Shown here one piece after another: positions 7,896 to 16,700 of a stretch of DNA of 39,859 bases. The DNA comes from Bryobacterales bacterium. GTDB taxonomy: Bacteria; Acidobacteriota; Terriglobia; Bryobacterales; UBA6623. The notes beneath the pieces are model-generated. The model made no database searches. It was not told where the DNA came from and was given only the letters and a program-made list of their open reading frames with translations. Within the stretch, counting starts at the first letter, position 1; each line of letters opens with the position of its first letter. Where the stretch lies: positions 1 to 39,859 of the forward strand of contig JAPPMB010000062.1 of the NCBI GenBank assembly GCA_028819255.1, written 5' to 3'. A program made the translations under genes and the position numbers.

Positions 7896-8498
7896 ATGGC
7901 TATTCGAATCGGACTGTGGATCGCGGCGCTCGCCGTCGCCGGGCTGGCGGTTCCCGTTGCCGCCGCCCAGAACAGCGAGGAGCCCACCAAGCTCACGGAG
8001 AAGCAGGAAGAGCGTCAGACGGACGGGCTGCGCGGGCCGTTCAAGCGCTGGCTGGACGAGGATGTCCGCTACATCATCACCCCGGAAGAGCGGAAGGCCT
8101 TCGTCCAGATGGCTACGGACGAGGAGCGCGAGAACTTCATCGAGTCGTTCTGGATGAGGAGGGATCCGACCCCTGGCTCGACGGAGAACGAGTACAAGGA
8201 AGAGCACTACCGCCGCATCGCCTGGGCCAACGACCGCTACGCCTCGGACACCCCCGGCTGGAGGACCGAGCGCGGCCGCATTTACATCGCCTACGGACCG
8301 CCGGATGAGATCGAATCGCACCCCTCGGGCGGCCAGTACCGGCCCCCCGGCGAGGAGGGCGGCGGGTTCAACTCGGCCTATCCGTTCGAGATCTGGCGCT
8401 ATCGGAGGATCGAGGGCGTCGGCCGCGACATCCTGCTCAAGTTCGTGGACCCGACGATGACCGGCGAATACCGGCTGACGATGGACCCCTCCGAGTAG
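7896..8498 (+). CDS. short GWxTD-domain protein (truncated tandem copy)
   Basis: A 200-aa exported protein whose whole length matches the first part of the 549-aa protein at 8700, with roughly 22 substitutions and one short indel (EERQTD here against KRRLERLRKE there). It has a signal peptide (residues 1 to about 24, VAAAQ) and a full GWxTD domain including GWRTERGRIYIAYGPPDEIE. It ends with TAG exactly where the duplicated segment ends, so the later two thirds of the family protein are missing. ATG 7896 is chosen because AGGAGG lies 4 bases upstream and it aligns with the start of the full copy. The reading frame has stayed open despite divergence, so it may still be expressed as a stand-alone GWxTD domain. 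The function of GWxTD proteins is unknown. Confidence 0.82.
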   Translation: MAIRIGLWIAALAVAGLAVPVAAAQNSEEPTKLTEKQEERQTDGLRGPFKRWLDEDVRYIITPEERKAFVQMATDEERENFIESFWMRRDPTPGSTENEYKEEHYRRIAWANDRYASDTPGWRTERGRIYIAYGPPDEIESHPSGGQYRPPGEEGGGFNSAYPFEIWRYRRIEGVGRDILLKFVDPTMTGEYRLTMDPSE

Positions 8499-8502
8499 GC
8501 CG

Positions 8503-9309
8503 GATCGCGCGAACCGCCGGATGGCCGGACCACGGGCGATTCAGGTCCCCGAGAAATCCCATAGGATTCCTCACGACCGCTTGACCGCCGGAGTGAGAGG
8601 CACTAGAATCGGATCTGTGAGAACTTTCCTCGTCCCCGGCACAGCCGGGAGTGCGAAAACCACGTTGTTTTCCGGCGGCAGTGCCGGGTAGGAGATTCCA
8701 TGGCTATTCGAATCGGACTGTGGATCGCGGCGTTCGCCGTCGCCGGGCTGGTGGTTCCGGTTGCCGCCCAGAACAGCGAGGAGCCCACCAAGCTCACAAA
8801 GAAGCAGGAAAAGCGCCGGCTGGAAAGGCTGCGCAAGGAGCTGCGCGGGCCGTTCAAGCGCTGGCTGGACGAGGATGTCCGCTACATCATCACCCCGGAA
8901 GAGCGGAAGGCCTTCGTCCAGATGGCTACGGACGAGGAGCGCGAGAACTTCATCGAGTCGTTCTGGATGAGGAGGGATCCGACCCCCGACTCGATGGAGA
9001 ACGAGTACAAGGAAGAGCACTACCGCCGCATCGCCTACGCCAACGACCGCTACGCCTCGGGCATCCCCGGCTGGAGGACCGACCGCGGCCGCATCTACAT
9101 CGCTTACGGGCCGCCGGACGAGATCGAATCGCATCCTTCGGGCGGGCAGTACCAGCGCCCCTACGAGGAGGGCGGCGGGTTCACCTCGACCTATCCGTTC
9201 GAGATCTGGCGCTATCGGTGGATCGAGGGCATCGGCAGCGACATTCTGCTTGAGTTCGTCGATCCGACGATGACCGGCGAATACCGGCTGACGATGGATC
9301 CCTCCGAGA
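8503..9309. repeat. tandem direct duplication, copy 2 (full gene)
   Basis: Second copy of the roughly 0.8-kb unit described at 7700-8496; it covers the promoter, leader and first 203 codons of the complete GWxTD gene. The leader just before the ribosome site (CCACGTTGTTTTCCGGCGGC and the following GTGCCGGG) is identical in both copies and can form a small CCGGC/GCCGG hairpin. Confidence 0.93.
8581..8609 (+). promoter_or_regulatory. sigma-70-type promoter of the full GWxTD gene
   Basis: TTGACC (8581-8586), a 17-base spacer identical to that in copy 1, and TAGAAT (8604-8609). The -10 differs from copy 1 (CATAAT), so strength may differ. It lies 90 bases before ATG 8700. Confidence 0.7.
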
Positions 9310-10349
9310 AGGACGCCCTGCTTCACGTTCCGGGGGCGGGCCTGACCCTTTCGGAGCAGATGGGTCTGACGACCAAGGCGGACCGTTTCCGCAGGACTGA
9401 CGGCACGCGCATGGGCATGCCCATCGGCGGGGCGCAGTCGATCCGCTACAACCAGTTCGAGCGCCTCCAGCTCTACGCGAACATCTTCAAGCCGCCCGCG
9501 GTCAAGTTCAAGGACCTCGAGGCCATCGTCAACTCCACAATTGACTACGACACGCTCGCCTACGAGGTCGACATCCACTACGTCCGCGTGACCAACAGCT
9601 CGGTGCTTTCGGGCATCACGGTGCTGCTGCGGAATGAGGATCTCATGTTCAAGGAGGAGGACGGCCTGCACAAGGCGGTGGCGAACGTCTTCGGGCGCAT
9701 TACGACGATGACGCGGCGGGTGCAGTCGACCTTCGAGGACACGGTCAGCATCCAGACGACCGCGGAGCGCATGCACCAGGAGGTGGGCCGTTCGTCGATC
9801 TACAACAAGTCGGTGCCCCTGGCTCCGGGAATGTACCGTCTCGAGCTCGTGGTGAAGGACCTCGTCGGGGAGACGATGGGCACCTACCGGACGGCCATGC
9901 GCGTTCCCGAGTTCGACGACGAGGCGCTGGCCGCGAGTTCGCTGATCATCGCGGACAAGATCGAGCGGGTGCCGATCCGCTCTCTCGGCACCGGCCAGTT
10001 CGTAATCGGCAGTTCCAAGGTCCGCCCGCGCATCGACGACTCGTTCAAGCGGAACGAGAAGATGGGCATCTACATGCAGATCTACAACCTCGGCCAGAGC
10101 GAGGAGACCAGCCGCCCCATGGGCAACGTCACCTACCAGATCGCTCGACTCGACGATCCGGGGGACCTGCTTCTGAATTTCACGGAGGACGTCAACGACA
10201 TCCGCGGCGCGTCGGCGCGGCAGGTCGTGATCGAGAAGCTGCTCCCGCTGCAGAGCCTGGAGCCGGGCGAGTACCGCCTCAACCTCCTGGTCGAGGACAA
10301 CGTCAAGAACGAGTCCCTGGCCCCGACAACGACGTTTAGGGTGCTCTGA
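8700..10349 (+). CDS. GWxTD domain-containing exported protein
   Basis: A 549-aa protein with a signal peptide (about 1-22, ending VPVAAQN), a charged segment KLTKKQEKRRLERLRKEL, and the GWxTD domain (about 45-205) with GWRTDRGRIYIAYGPPDEIESHP. The region from about 205 to 549 is beta-rich (LYANIFKPPAVKFKDLEAIV, SVPLAPGMYRLELVVKDL, LEPGEYRLNLLVEDN) and resembles repeated immunoglobulin-like strands. This family is widespread in Acidobacteria and has no assigned function. ATG 8700 has AGGAG 5 bases upstream. It is followed after 20 bases by an outer-membrane barrel gene, so the two are probably cotranscribed and may act together at the envelope. Confidence 0.9.
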   Translation: MAIRIGLWIAAFAVAGLVVPVAAQNSEEPTKLTKKQEKRRLERLRKELRGPFKRWLDEDVRYIITPEERKAFVQMATDEERENFIESFWMRRDPTPDSMENEYKEEHYRRIAYANDRYASGIPGWRTDRGRIYIAYGPPDEIESHPSGGQYQRPYEEGGGFTSTYPFEIWRYRWIEGIGSDILLEFVDPTMTGEYRLTMDPSEKDALLHVPGAGLTLSEQMGLTTKADRFRRTDGTRMGMPIGGAQSIRYNQFERLQLYANIFKPPAVKFKDLEAIVNSTIDYDTLAYEVDIHYVRVTNSSVLSGITVLLRNEDLMFKEEDGLHKAVANVFGRITTMTRRVQSTFEDTVSIQTTAERMHQEVGRSSIYNKSVPLAPGMYRLELVVKDLVGETMGTYRTAMRVPEFDDEALAASSLIIADKIERVPIRSLGTGQFVIGSSKVRPRIDDSFKRNEKMGIYMQIYNLGQSEETSRPMGNVTYQIARLDDPGDLLLNFTEDVNDIRGASARQVVIEKLLPLQSLEPGEYRLNLLVEDNVKNESLAPTTTFRVL

Positions 10350-10369
10350 GGCCGCATCGTCCAGCCAGC

Positions 10370-12163
10370 ATGCAAGAGTCGCCGCGAGGAACACGGGCCG
10401 CGCTGGGAAGCCTGGCCGTTCTGTCACTGGTGTTGGCCGTGCAGGCCCGGGCCCAGGTCGGGGGCAGCATCGCCGGCCTGGTCCGCGACGAGGCGGGCAC
10501 GGCGCAGATGGGCGCGGAGGTCGACCTTGTCACCTCGGACGGGCGCGTCGCGCAGACCATGGAGAGCGATTATCGCGGGTGGTTTCAGTTCACCGGCCTT
10601 TTCCCGGGCGAGTACTCGGTCGAGGTCCGCCAGCCGAACTTCTCGCCGGCGAGCAAGGCCGGGCTCGAGGTCGAGCCCGGCAAGCGCACCGTGCTCGACG
10701 TGTGCCTGCACGGGGTCTTCGCAAGCCTGCAGCTGACCTACGGCAGCCAGGTCCGCGACATGTCGGAGCGCTGGAAGTGGTCGTTGCGCGCCCAGCATTC
10801 CCGACGCAACGTTCTGCGGTTCGCCCCGGGCGTGCGGGACGAGCGCGAGGAGTTCCTGCGCAGGCTCGGCGGAACCTTCGAGGACACGAGGGCGTATGCG
10901 CAGTTCAGCGCGGGACAGGGCAACCGCTCCAACGGCCTCCGGTCCCAGCAGGATCTTGGCGCCGCCTTCGCCGTGGCGACGTCCATCTTCGGCAGCCACG
11001 ACCTGACGGTCAGCGGCAGTCCCGGTGTCGGGCGCTCCGCGGTGGCCGGCGGGTCACGGGCGTTCCGGACCTCCTACGCGAAGGACCTCGGGCTCGCCAG
11101 CCCCGAGGTCGCCCTGACGGTCCGGCAGCTCCAGACGGCCTCCGCCGCGACGGCCGGTCTGGTCGGCTCGCAGCACGACGGCCAGGGGATACCGCGCCTC
11201 GAGACCTTGTCCCTGGAGTACAACGACACCGTGGATGTCTCGGACTCCCTCCGGGTCGAGTACGGCGTCCTGTTCGAGTCTGTCAAGTTCGTGAGCCGCC
11301 TGCAGTTCGCCAGTCCGTACGGCAAGGCCGTCTATAGCCTGGCGCCCGGCCGCAAGATCGTCCTCAGGTACGCCTCCGGCGTGCCGCCGCCCGCGCGGCG
11401 CGGCGCGGACGGGCACATGGCGTTGCAGAGCAACGTGCACCAGCTCGGCATGTTTCCCAGAGTGACGATTGTCGCCGGACGCCCCATGGTCCAGCGCTCC
11501 GAGCACGTCGAAGCGGCCTACAGCGAGCGGTTCGGCGACAACCTGGTCGAGGCCGCGGTCTTCCGCGACTCCATCCGCAACGCGGCGGTGGCCGCGACGG
11601 TCCCGGACGGGCTGTACGCGGACGGCGACGCAGTGCCGGACCTGTACGCGGCCACCTCCACGCTGAACGGCGGGAACTACCGGTCCCCCGGCGTGCGGGT
11701 TTCCTATGCCCGCAGGATCAGGGACCGGCTGCAGGCAGCTCTGGGCTACGGCTACGCGGGAGTGCTCACGCCGTCCCGCGACGACCTGCGCACCGGTCTG
11801 GCCGACGAGCTCCGGGGGGTGCTGGAGGCCCAGCGGGCCCACCTGCTTCTGGCTTCGGTCTCGGCCGACCTGCCCGGAGCCGGCACGGCCCTGAGCGCCT
11901 CCTACCAGTGGTCAAGCAGGCCTTCGGTCGTGACCGCCGATCCGTTCAACGACTTCGCATCGCGTTCCGAGCCCGGCCTGAACATCGCCCTGCGGCAGCC
12001 GCTGCCGATCGGCGGCGGCATGCCGGGCAAGTTCGAGGCCAGTGCGGAGTTCCGCAACCTTCTGAAGACGGGCTACGTCCCGCTGCACGTCGCCGACGGG
12101 CGCGTGCTGAACCTTCTCCAGGCGATCCGGAGCTACTCCGGCGCCCTGAGCTACATATTCTGA
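10370..12163 (+). CDS. carboxypeptidase-regulatory-like outer-membrane beta-barrel protein without plug
   Basis: A 597-aa exported protein: signal peptide (1 to about 29, ending QARAQ), then a carboxypeptidase-regulatory-like beta-sandwich (about 33-115; IAGLVRDEAGTAQMGAEVDL, GWFQFTGLFPGEYSVEV). The remaining roughly 480 residues are alternating beta-strand sequence ending in GALSYIF, an aromatic C-terminus typical of barrels inserted by the BAM machinery. It resembles the TonB-dependent-receptor-like proteins of Acidobacteria but is much shorter than usual, and I see no plug domain or TonB box. It could be a passive pore or a surface-displayed barrel. It sits 20 bases after the GWxTD gene and 7 bases before the next small gene. 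Confidence 0.8.
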   Translation: MQESPRGTRAALGSLAVLSLVLAVQARAQVGGSIAGLVRDEAGTAQMGAEVDLVTSDGRVAQTMESDYRGWFQFTGLFPGEYSVEVRQPNFSPASKAGLEVEPGKRTVLDVCLHGVFASLQLTYGSQVRDMSERWKWSLRAQHSRRNVLRFAPGVRDEREEFLRRLGGTFEDTRAYAQFSAGQGNRSNGLRSQQDLGAAFAVATSIFGSHDLTVSGSPGVGRSAVAGGSRAFRTSYAKDLGLASPEVALTVRQLQTASAATAGLVGSQHDGQGIPRLETLSLEYNDTVDVSDSLRVEYGVLFESVKFVSRLQFASPYGKAVYSLAPGRKIVLRYASGVPPPARRGADGHMALQSNVHQLGMFPRVTIVAGRPMVQRSEHVEAAYSERFGDNLVEAAVFRDSIRNAAVAATVPDGLYADGDAVPDLYAATSTLNGGNYRSPGVRVSYARRIRDRLQAALGYGYAGVLTPSRDDLRTGLADELRGVLEAQRAHLLLASVSADLPGAGTALSASYQWSSRPSVVTADPFNDFASRSEPGLNIALRQPLPIGGGMPGKFEASAEFRNLLKTGYVPLHVADGRVLNLLQAIRSYSGALSYIF

Positions 12164-12170
12164 ACCGAAC

Positions 12171-12587
12171 GTGGCGACTGGAATCCATACCTTGAGGCAG
12201 GGCCCGGCCCTGACCCGCCGTGCCGTCGCGGCGGCTGCCGGTCTGGCGCTCTTCGGTGTCCGACCGCTGCGCGCTGCCCGGCAGTGGACCACGCTGCGCA
12301 TTCTTGTCCAGGACCAGCAGGGCCGGCCCGTGCCACGGGCCAGCGTGATCATCAGGCCCCTGAGGGGGAAGAAGCTGAAGCCGCGCAAGGGCCAGGCCCT
12401 TGAACTCAAGACGAGCAACGAGGGGAGCACCCCAGTGCCGCCCCTGCAGCGCGGGCAGGTGCTCGTTCAGGTGATCTGCCAGGGATACCGCACCCACGGC
12501 AGGAGAATCGCGCTCACCGAGGTTGAGCAGACCGAGACCATTGTTCTCGAACCGCCGTCAAGCCAAGTCTCCGTTCACAGGAAATAG
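12171..12587 (+). CDS. small exported protein with carboxypeptidase-regulatory-like fold
   Basis: A 138-aa protein of unknown function. The N-terminus TRRAVAAAAGLALFG looks like a Sec or Tat signal (twin Arg). The rest (LRILVQDQQGRPVPRASVII, PVPPLQRGQVLVQVICQGYR, ETIVLEPP) matches the strand pattern of a carboxypeptidase-regulatory/transthyretin-like domain, as in the preceding barrel protein. The start is GTG 12171, 7 bases after the previous stop; TTG 12192 is an alternative. The context suggests a periplasmic partner of the GWxTD/barrel pair, but this is inference. Confidence 0.7.
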   Translation: MATGIHTLRQGPALTRRAVAAAAGLALFGVRPLRAARQWTTLRILVQDQQGRPVPRASVIIRPLRGKKLKPRKGQALELKTSNEGSTPVPPLQRGQVLVQVICQGYRTHGRRIALTEVEQTETIVLEPPSSQVSVHRK

Positions 12588-12624
12588 TTCTGCGGCCCAC
12601 GAAAGGTGGCCGCCCGAGCCGACC

Positions 12625-13218
12625 ATGCGTCTTTTTGTAGCACTTGAACCCAACACGAAGATCATTGCCAATCTCACCGAACTGGTTCGCCGGTTGGCCC
12701 CCATGGCCCCTGTCCGCTGGGTGCATCCAGGGAACATGCACGTGACCCTGAAGTACATCGGCGAATGGGACGAGAGCCGGCTCGACCAGGTCTTTGACGC
12801 TCTCAGCCGCGTGCGCATCGCCAGCAAGGTCAAGGTGCCCCTCGCCGGACTGCGGTTCGTGCCCCACGAGCGAAGCCCCCGCCTCTTCTGGGCGCTTGCC
12901 GAGAACACGCTGCCCCTGCGGCAGCTGGCCAGCATCATCGACGCGCGTCTCGCGCGTCTCGGCATCGCGCCGGAGGTGCGGCCCTACCTCCCTCACCTGA
13001 CACTTGGCCGGCTGCACGGCCGCGTCGATCTGACGGAGATGCACGAGGCGATCGAGGAGCTGCCGAGCCGCGAGTTCGGGACGATCGAACCGGACAGGTT
13101 TGTCCTCTACGGCAGCATGCTGACCCCCGAGGGGCCTGTCCACCGCAAGCTGGAGGAGTTTCCGTTCATGATGCCGGTCTCGAACGAGGTCAAGCCGGCG
13201 CTGGCCTTGCGCTACTAG
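12625..13218 (+). CDS. thpR: RNA 2',3'-cyclic phosphodiesterase (LigT/ThpR)
   Basis: A 197-aa member of the 2H phosphoesterase family, which opens 2',3'-cyclic phosphates on RNA ends. Both catalytic HxTx motifs are present: HVTLKYIG (about 39-46) and HLTLGRL (about 118-124), and the protein starts with the family-typical MRLFVAL. The frame is open further upstream, but ATG 12625 starts exactly at the conserved N-terminus. A C-terminal extension of about 15 residues follows the usual end. It lies 26 bases before the rfaE2-like gene in a run of housekeeping genes. Confidence 0.92.
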   Translation: MRLFVALEPNTKIIANLTELVRRLAPMAPVRWVHPGNMHVTLKYIGEWDESRLDQVFDALSRVRIASKVKVPLAGLRFVPHERSPRLFWALAENTLPLRQLASIIDARLARLGIAPEVRPYLPHLTLGRLHGRVDLTEMHEAIEELPSREFGTIEPDRFVLYGSMLTPEGPVHRKLEEFPFMMPVSNEVKPALALRY

Positions 13219-13244
13219 GGGTCGCGGGCCGCACGGTCGGACTG

Positions 13245-13721
13245 ATGGGTCTCGTGCTGGACCGGGGCCGCCTGGTCGCCCTGCGCGAGGAGTGGCGCCG
13301 GCGCGGCGAGCGGGTCGTTTTCACGAACGGCTGCTTCGACCTCCTGCACCCGGGCCACATACGACTGCTGGAGCGGGCGCGCTCGCACGGCACGCGCTTG
13401 GCCGTCGCGGTCAACTCCGACGCGAGCGTCCGGGGCCTGAAGGGCCCTTCGCGGCCGGTCCTGCCGGAGCACGAACGGGCGGCGACGCTGGCGGCCCTCG
13501 CCGCCGTCGACGCGGTCACGGTCTTCGGCGAGGAGACGCCGCACGCCCTGCTGGAGGTCCTGTTGCCCGACGTGCTCGTCAAGGGGGCCGACTGGGCCCA
13601 CTGGATCGCAGGGCGGGAGATCGTCGAGGCGGCGGGCGGCGACGTGTTCGCGATCCCGGTCGAGCAGGGCTACTCGACCACCGACATGGTCGGGAACATT
13701 CTCGGGATGCGCTCGGCTTGA
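13245..13721 (+). CDS. rfaE2: RfaE2/HldE-type nucleotidyltransferase
   Basis: A 158-aa cytidylyltransferase-fold enzyme matching the C-terminal domain of HldE, which adenylylates D-glycero-beta-D-manno-heptose 1-phosphate for LPS core heptose synthesis. Visible motifs are TNGCFDLLHPGH (27-38, with the HxGH nucleotide-binding signature), VNSDASVRGLKG (56-67) and the terminal YSTT (143-146). The kinase half is not in this window, so the two activities are probably on separate proteins. Its stop (TGA 13719-13721) overlaps the TTG start of mfd by 3 bases. Confidence 0.9.
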   Translation: MGLVLDRGRLVALREEWRRRGERVVFTNGCFDLLHPGHIRLLERARSHGTRLAVAVNSDASVRGLKGPSRPVLPEHERAATLAALAAVDAVTVFGEETPHALLEVLLPDVLVKGADWAHWIAGREIVEAAGGDVFAIPVEQGYSTTDMVGNILGMRSA

Positions 13722-16700
13722 CACCCCAGGGCCTGCGGGACCGGGTCGAGGAGCTCGCGCTTCACGAATCGTTCCGGCACCTGCACGCCGCACTGCGGCG
13801 CCGCGGGCCGTCGCTGCAGGTCCTGACCGGGCTGGTGCCCGCGGCCGGGGCGGCCTACGCCCAGCTGCTCCAGCGCAAGGCGGGCCGCCCCTTGCTGGTG
13901 CTGGCCGGCACCCAGGCGGCCGCCGAGTCCGTCTGCGAGTCGATCAGGGCCTGGCACGATCTCTGCGGCGGGCGCGACCTCGGGCCCTCTCCCTTCCTCC
14001 TGCCCGCCCACGACGTCACTCCGTTCGATGGGCTCTCGCCCCATCCCGACATTTCCGAGCGGCGCGGCATCGGGCTGTGGCGCCTGGCGCGCGGCCTCGT
14101 CTCGATCGTCGTCGCGCCGGTTGCGGCCGCGCTGCAGCGCGTCGCGCCGGCCCGCATGTACGAGGACCTTGCCTGGGAGATCCAGGCGGGCGACGAGGTG
14201 CTCCTGGAGGAACTGGAGCCGAGCATCGAGGAACTGGGCTACGGCCGGCGGGATCCCGTCGAGATGGTCGGGCAGTACTCCATCCGCGGTGGGATCCTGG
14301 ACATCTTCTCCCCCGAGTCTGCGCGCCCTGTCCGCCTGCACCTCTTCGGCGACCAGGTGGAGTCCATTCGGGAATTCAGTCCGGGCACGCAGCAGTCGGT
14401 CCGGCGGCGCGATTCGGTCACGGTCCTCCCGATGCAGGAATTCCCCGCCGGAGGCTCCGGGGAGGGAATGCTCCCGCCGGGCTGGGAATTCTCGGCCGTC
14501 GACTCCAGGTGGCGCTCCGGCACGCTCCTGGACCTGCTGGCGGACGCGGTTCTGCTGTGGCACGAGCCCCAGGAGGCGTCCGGCGCGGCCGCCGAGCTTG
14601 GCGAGCGCCTGGCGGAGGCCGCGGACCGCTTCGACGGCGACCCCGACGACTTCTACATCGATTTCGACGTCTTCTGCCGGGCCGCCCGGTCTCGCAAGCA
14701 GGTCGCGTTCGACGAGCTAGGACTCAGGTCGGCGAGCCTCGGCAAGCCGGACGATTCCCGCCACATCCCCACGCAGTCCATCGCGCACTTTCAGGGAAAC
14801 ATCGTGCACTGCGTCCAGGAGATCCATGCCCAGATCGCTTCCGGAGCCACGGTGCTGGTTGCCGCGGCGACCGCCGGCGACCTGGAGCGCACTGCCGACC
14901 TGTTCCGGGAATACGAAGTGCCGTACCAGCTGGTGCTGCGGAAGCGCACGCACGGGCTGAGCAGGTACCTCGAGGAAAAGGCCTATGTGGCGGGGCCCGC
15001 CGCGTCGGCGATCCTCGTCCGCGCCTCGATCCCCCGGGGCTGCGCGCTTCCCGAATCGCGCCTCGCGGTCTACGGGAAGCAGGACATCTTCGCGCAGTCG
15101 GACCTGGTTCCGAAGCCCCGGAAGAGGAAGGCGGCGGCTGCGGCCTTCTTCTCGGACTTGGAGGACCTGCAGGAGGGCGATCACGTTGTGCACGCCCAAC
15201 ACGGCGTGGGGCGGTACCTGGGCACCCGCAAGGTCGAGACCGCGGGCGGCAGCGAGGACTTCATGCTCCTCGAATACGCCAAGGGCGCCAGGCTCTATGT
15301 GCCGCTGGCCCGCCTGGACCTGGTCCACAAGTACCACGGCGCGGGCGGGCCGAAGCCTCCGCTCGACCGGCTCGGCGGCCAGACGTGGGAGAGAACCAAG
15401 CAGCGGGTCAAGGCGCGACTGCTCGACATGGCTGACGATCTGCTCAAGCTCTACGCGCAGCGGAAGCTGGGGCGGAACTCCGCCTACTCCCCGGACGGCA
15501 ACTGGCAGCGCGAGTTCGAGGAGGCGTTCGCCTACGAGCCCACCGAGGACCAGCTGACGGCCTCGAGGGAGATCAAGCGCGACATGGAGTCGACCCGCAT
15601 CATGGACCGTCTGGTGTGCGGGGATGTCGGATTCGGCAAGACGGAGGTCGCGATGCGGGCTGCATTCAAGGCGCTGGGAGACGACAAGCAGGTCGCCGTG
15701 CTGGTTCCGACCACGGTCCTGGCGTTCCAGCATCTGGAGACGTTCCGCCAGCGCTTCAGCTCCTTTCCGGTCGAGATCGAGATGCTGTCGCGTTTCCGCA
15801 CGCCCAGGGAGCAGAGAAAGATCGTCCAGGGCCTGCGGGACGGACGGGTCGACATCGTGATCGGCACACACCGGCTGCTGTCCAAGGATGTCGAGTTCCG
15901 CGACCTGGGGCTCCTGATCATCGACGAGGAGCAGCGCTTCGGCGTGCGCCACAAGGAGCGTCTGAAGCACGTTCGCAGGACGGTCGACGTGCTGGCCATG
16001 ACCGCGACGCCGATTCCGCGCACCCTGTACATGTCCCTGATGGGCCTGCGCGACGTCTCGATCATCAAGACGCCGCCGCAGGACCGGCTTGCCGTGCAGA
16101 CCGTCGTGACGGAGTACGACGACCGGATCGCCGTGACGGCGATTCGCCGCGAGGTCGACCGCGGCGGGCAGGCCTACTTCCTGCACAACCGCGTGGATTC
16201 GATCCGTGCCGTGGCGGGGCGCCTCGCGGCGGCGATGCCGGACGTCCGCTTTCGGGTGGGCCACGGCCGAATGCGCGAGCGCGATCTCGAGAAGGTCATG
16301 CTCGGCTTCATGAACCATGAGTTCGACGTGCTCGTCGCCACGACGATCATCGAGAACGGGCTCGACATTCCGCTGGCGAACACGCTCATCGTGGACCGGG
16401 CCGACCTGTACGGGCTTGCCGAGCTGTACCAGCTGCGAGGCCGCGTCGGGCGGTCGAACCGGCGCGCCTACGCGTACCTTCTCGTTCCACCCGACCGCGA
16501 ACTCACCGAGATTGCCCGCAAGCGGCTCGGTGCGCTGCGCGAATTCAGCGAGCTCGGGGCGGGCTTCAAGACGGCGGCCCTGGATCTCGAGCTCAGGGGA
16601 GCGGGCAACCTGCTCGGCGGCGAGCAGAGCGGGCAGGTCGCCGCGGTGGGATTCGAGACCTACACCCAGCTGCTCGAGGAGGCCGTACGCAAGCTGAAGG

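Larger units (their letters stand above)
7700..8496. repeat. tandem direct duplication, copy 1 (truncated gene)
   Basis: The segment beginning GATCGCGCGAACCGCCGGATG and ending ATGGACCCCTCCGAG is repeated head to tail at 8503-9309. The match includes non-coding leader, promoter, ribosome site and the first 200 or so codons of a GWxTD gene. The two copies differ by scattered substitutions and small indels, so the duplication is not recent. Confidence 0.93.

Noticed and set aside
7896..8498. Calling the short GWxTD copy a pseudogene
   Set aside because: The promoter, ribosome site, signal peptide and whole GWxTD domain are intact, and the frame is open despite divergence, so a CDS call is preferred.
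8571..10427. 618-aa minus-strand open frame opposite the GWxTD gene
   Set aside because: Antisense shadow of a GC-rich gene, with low-complexity Arg/Val/Asp/His composition and no domain. The same type of shadow occurs opposite mfd and nrdJ.
13292..13717. 142-residue N-terminal extension of Mfd
   Set aside because: It overlaps rfaE2 in another frame, is Arg/Gly-rich shadow sequence, and the family N-terminus begins at TTG 13718.
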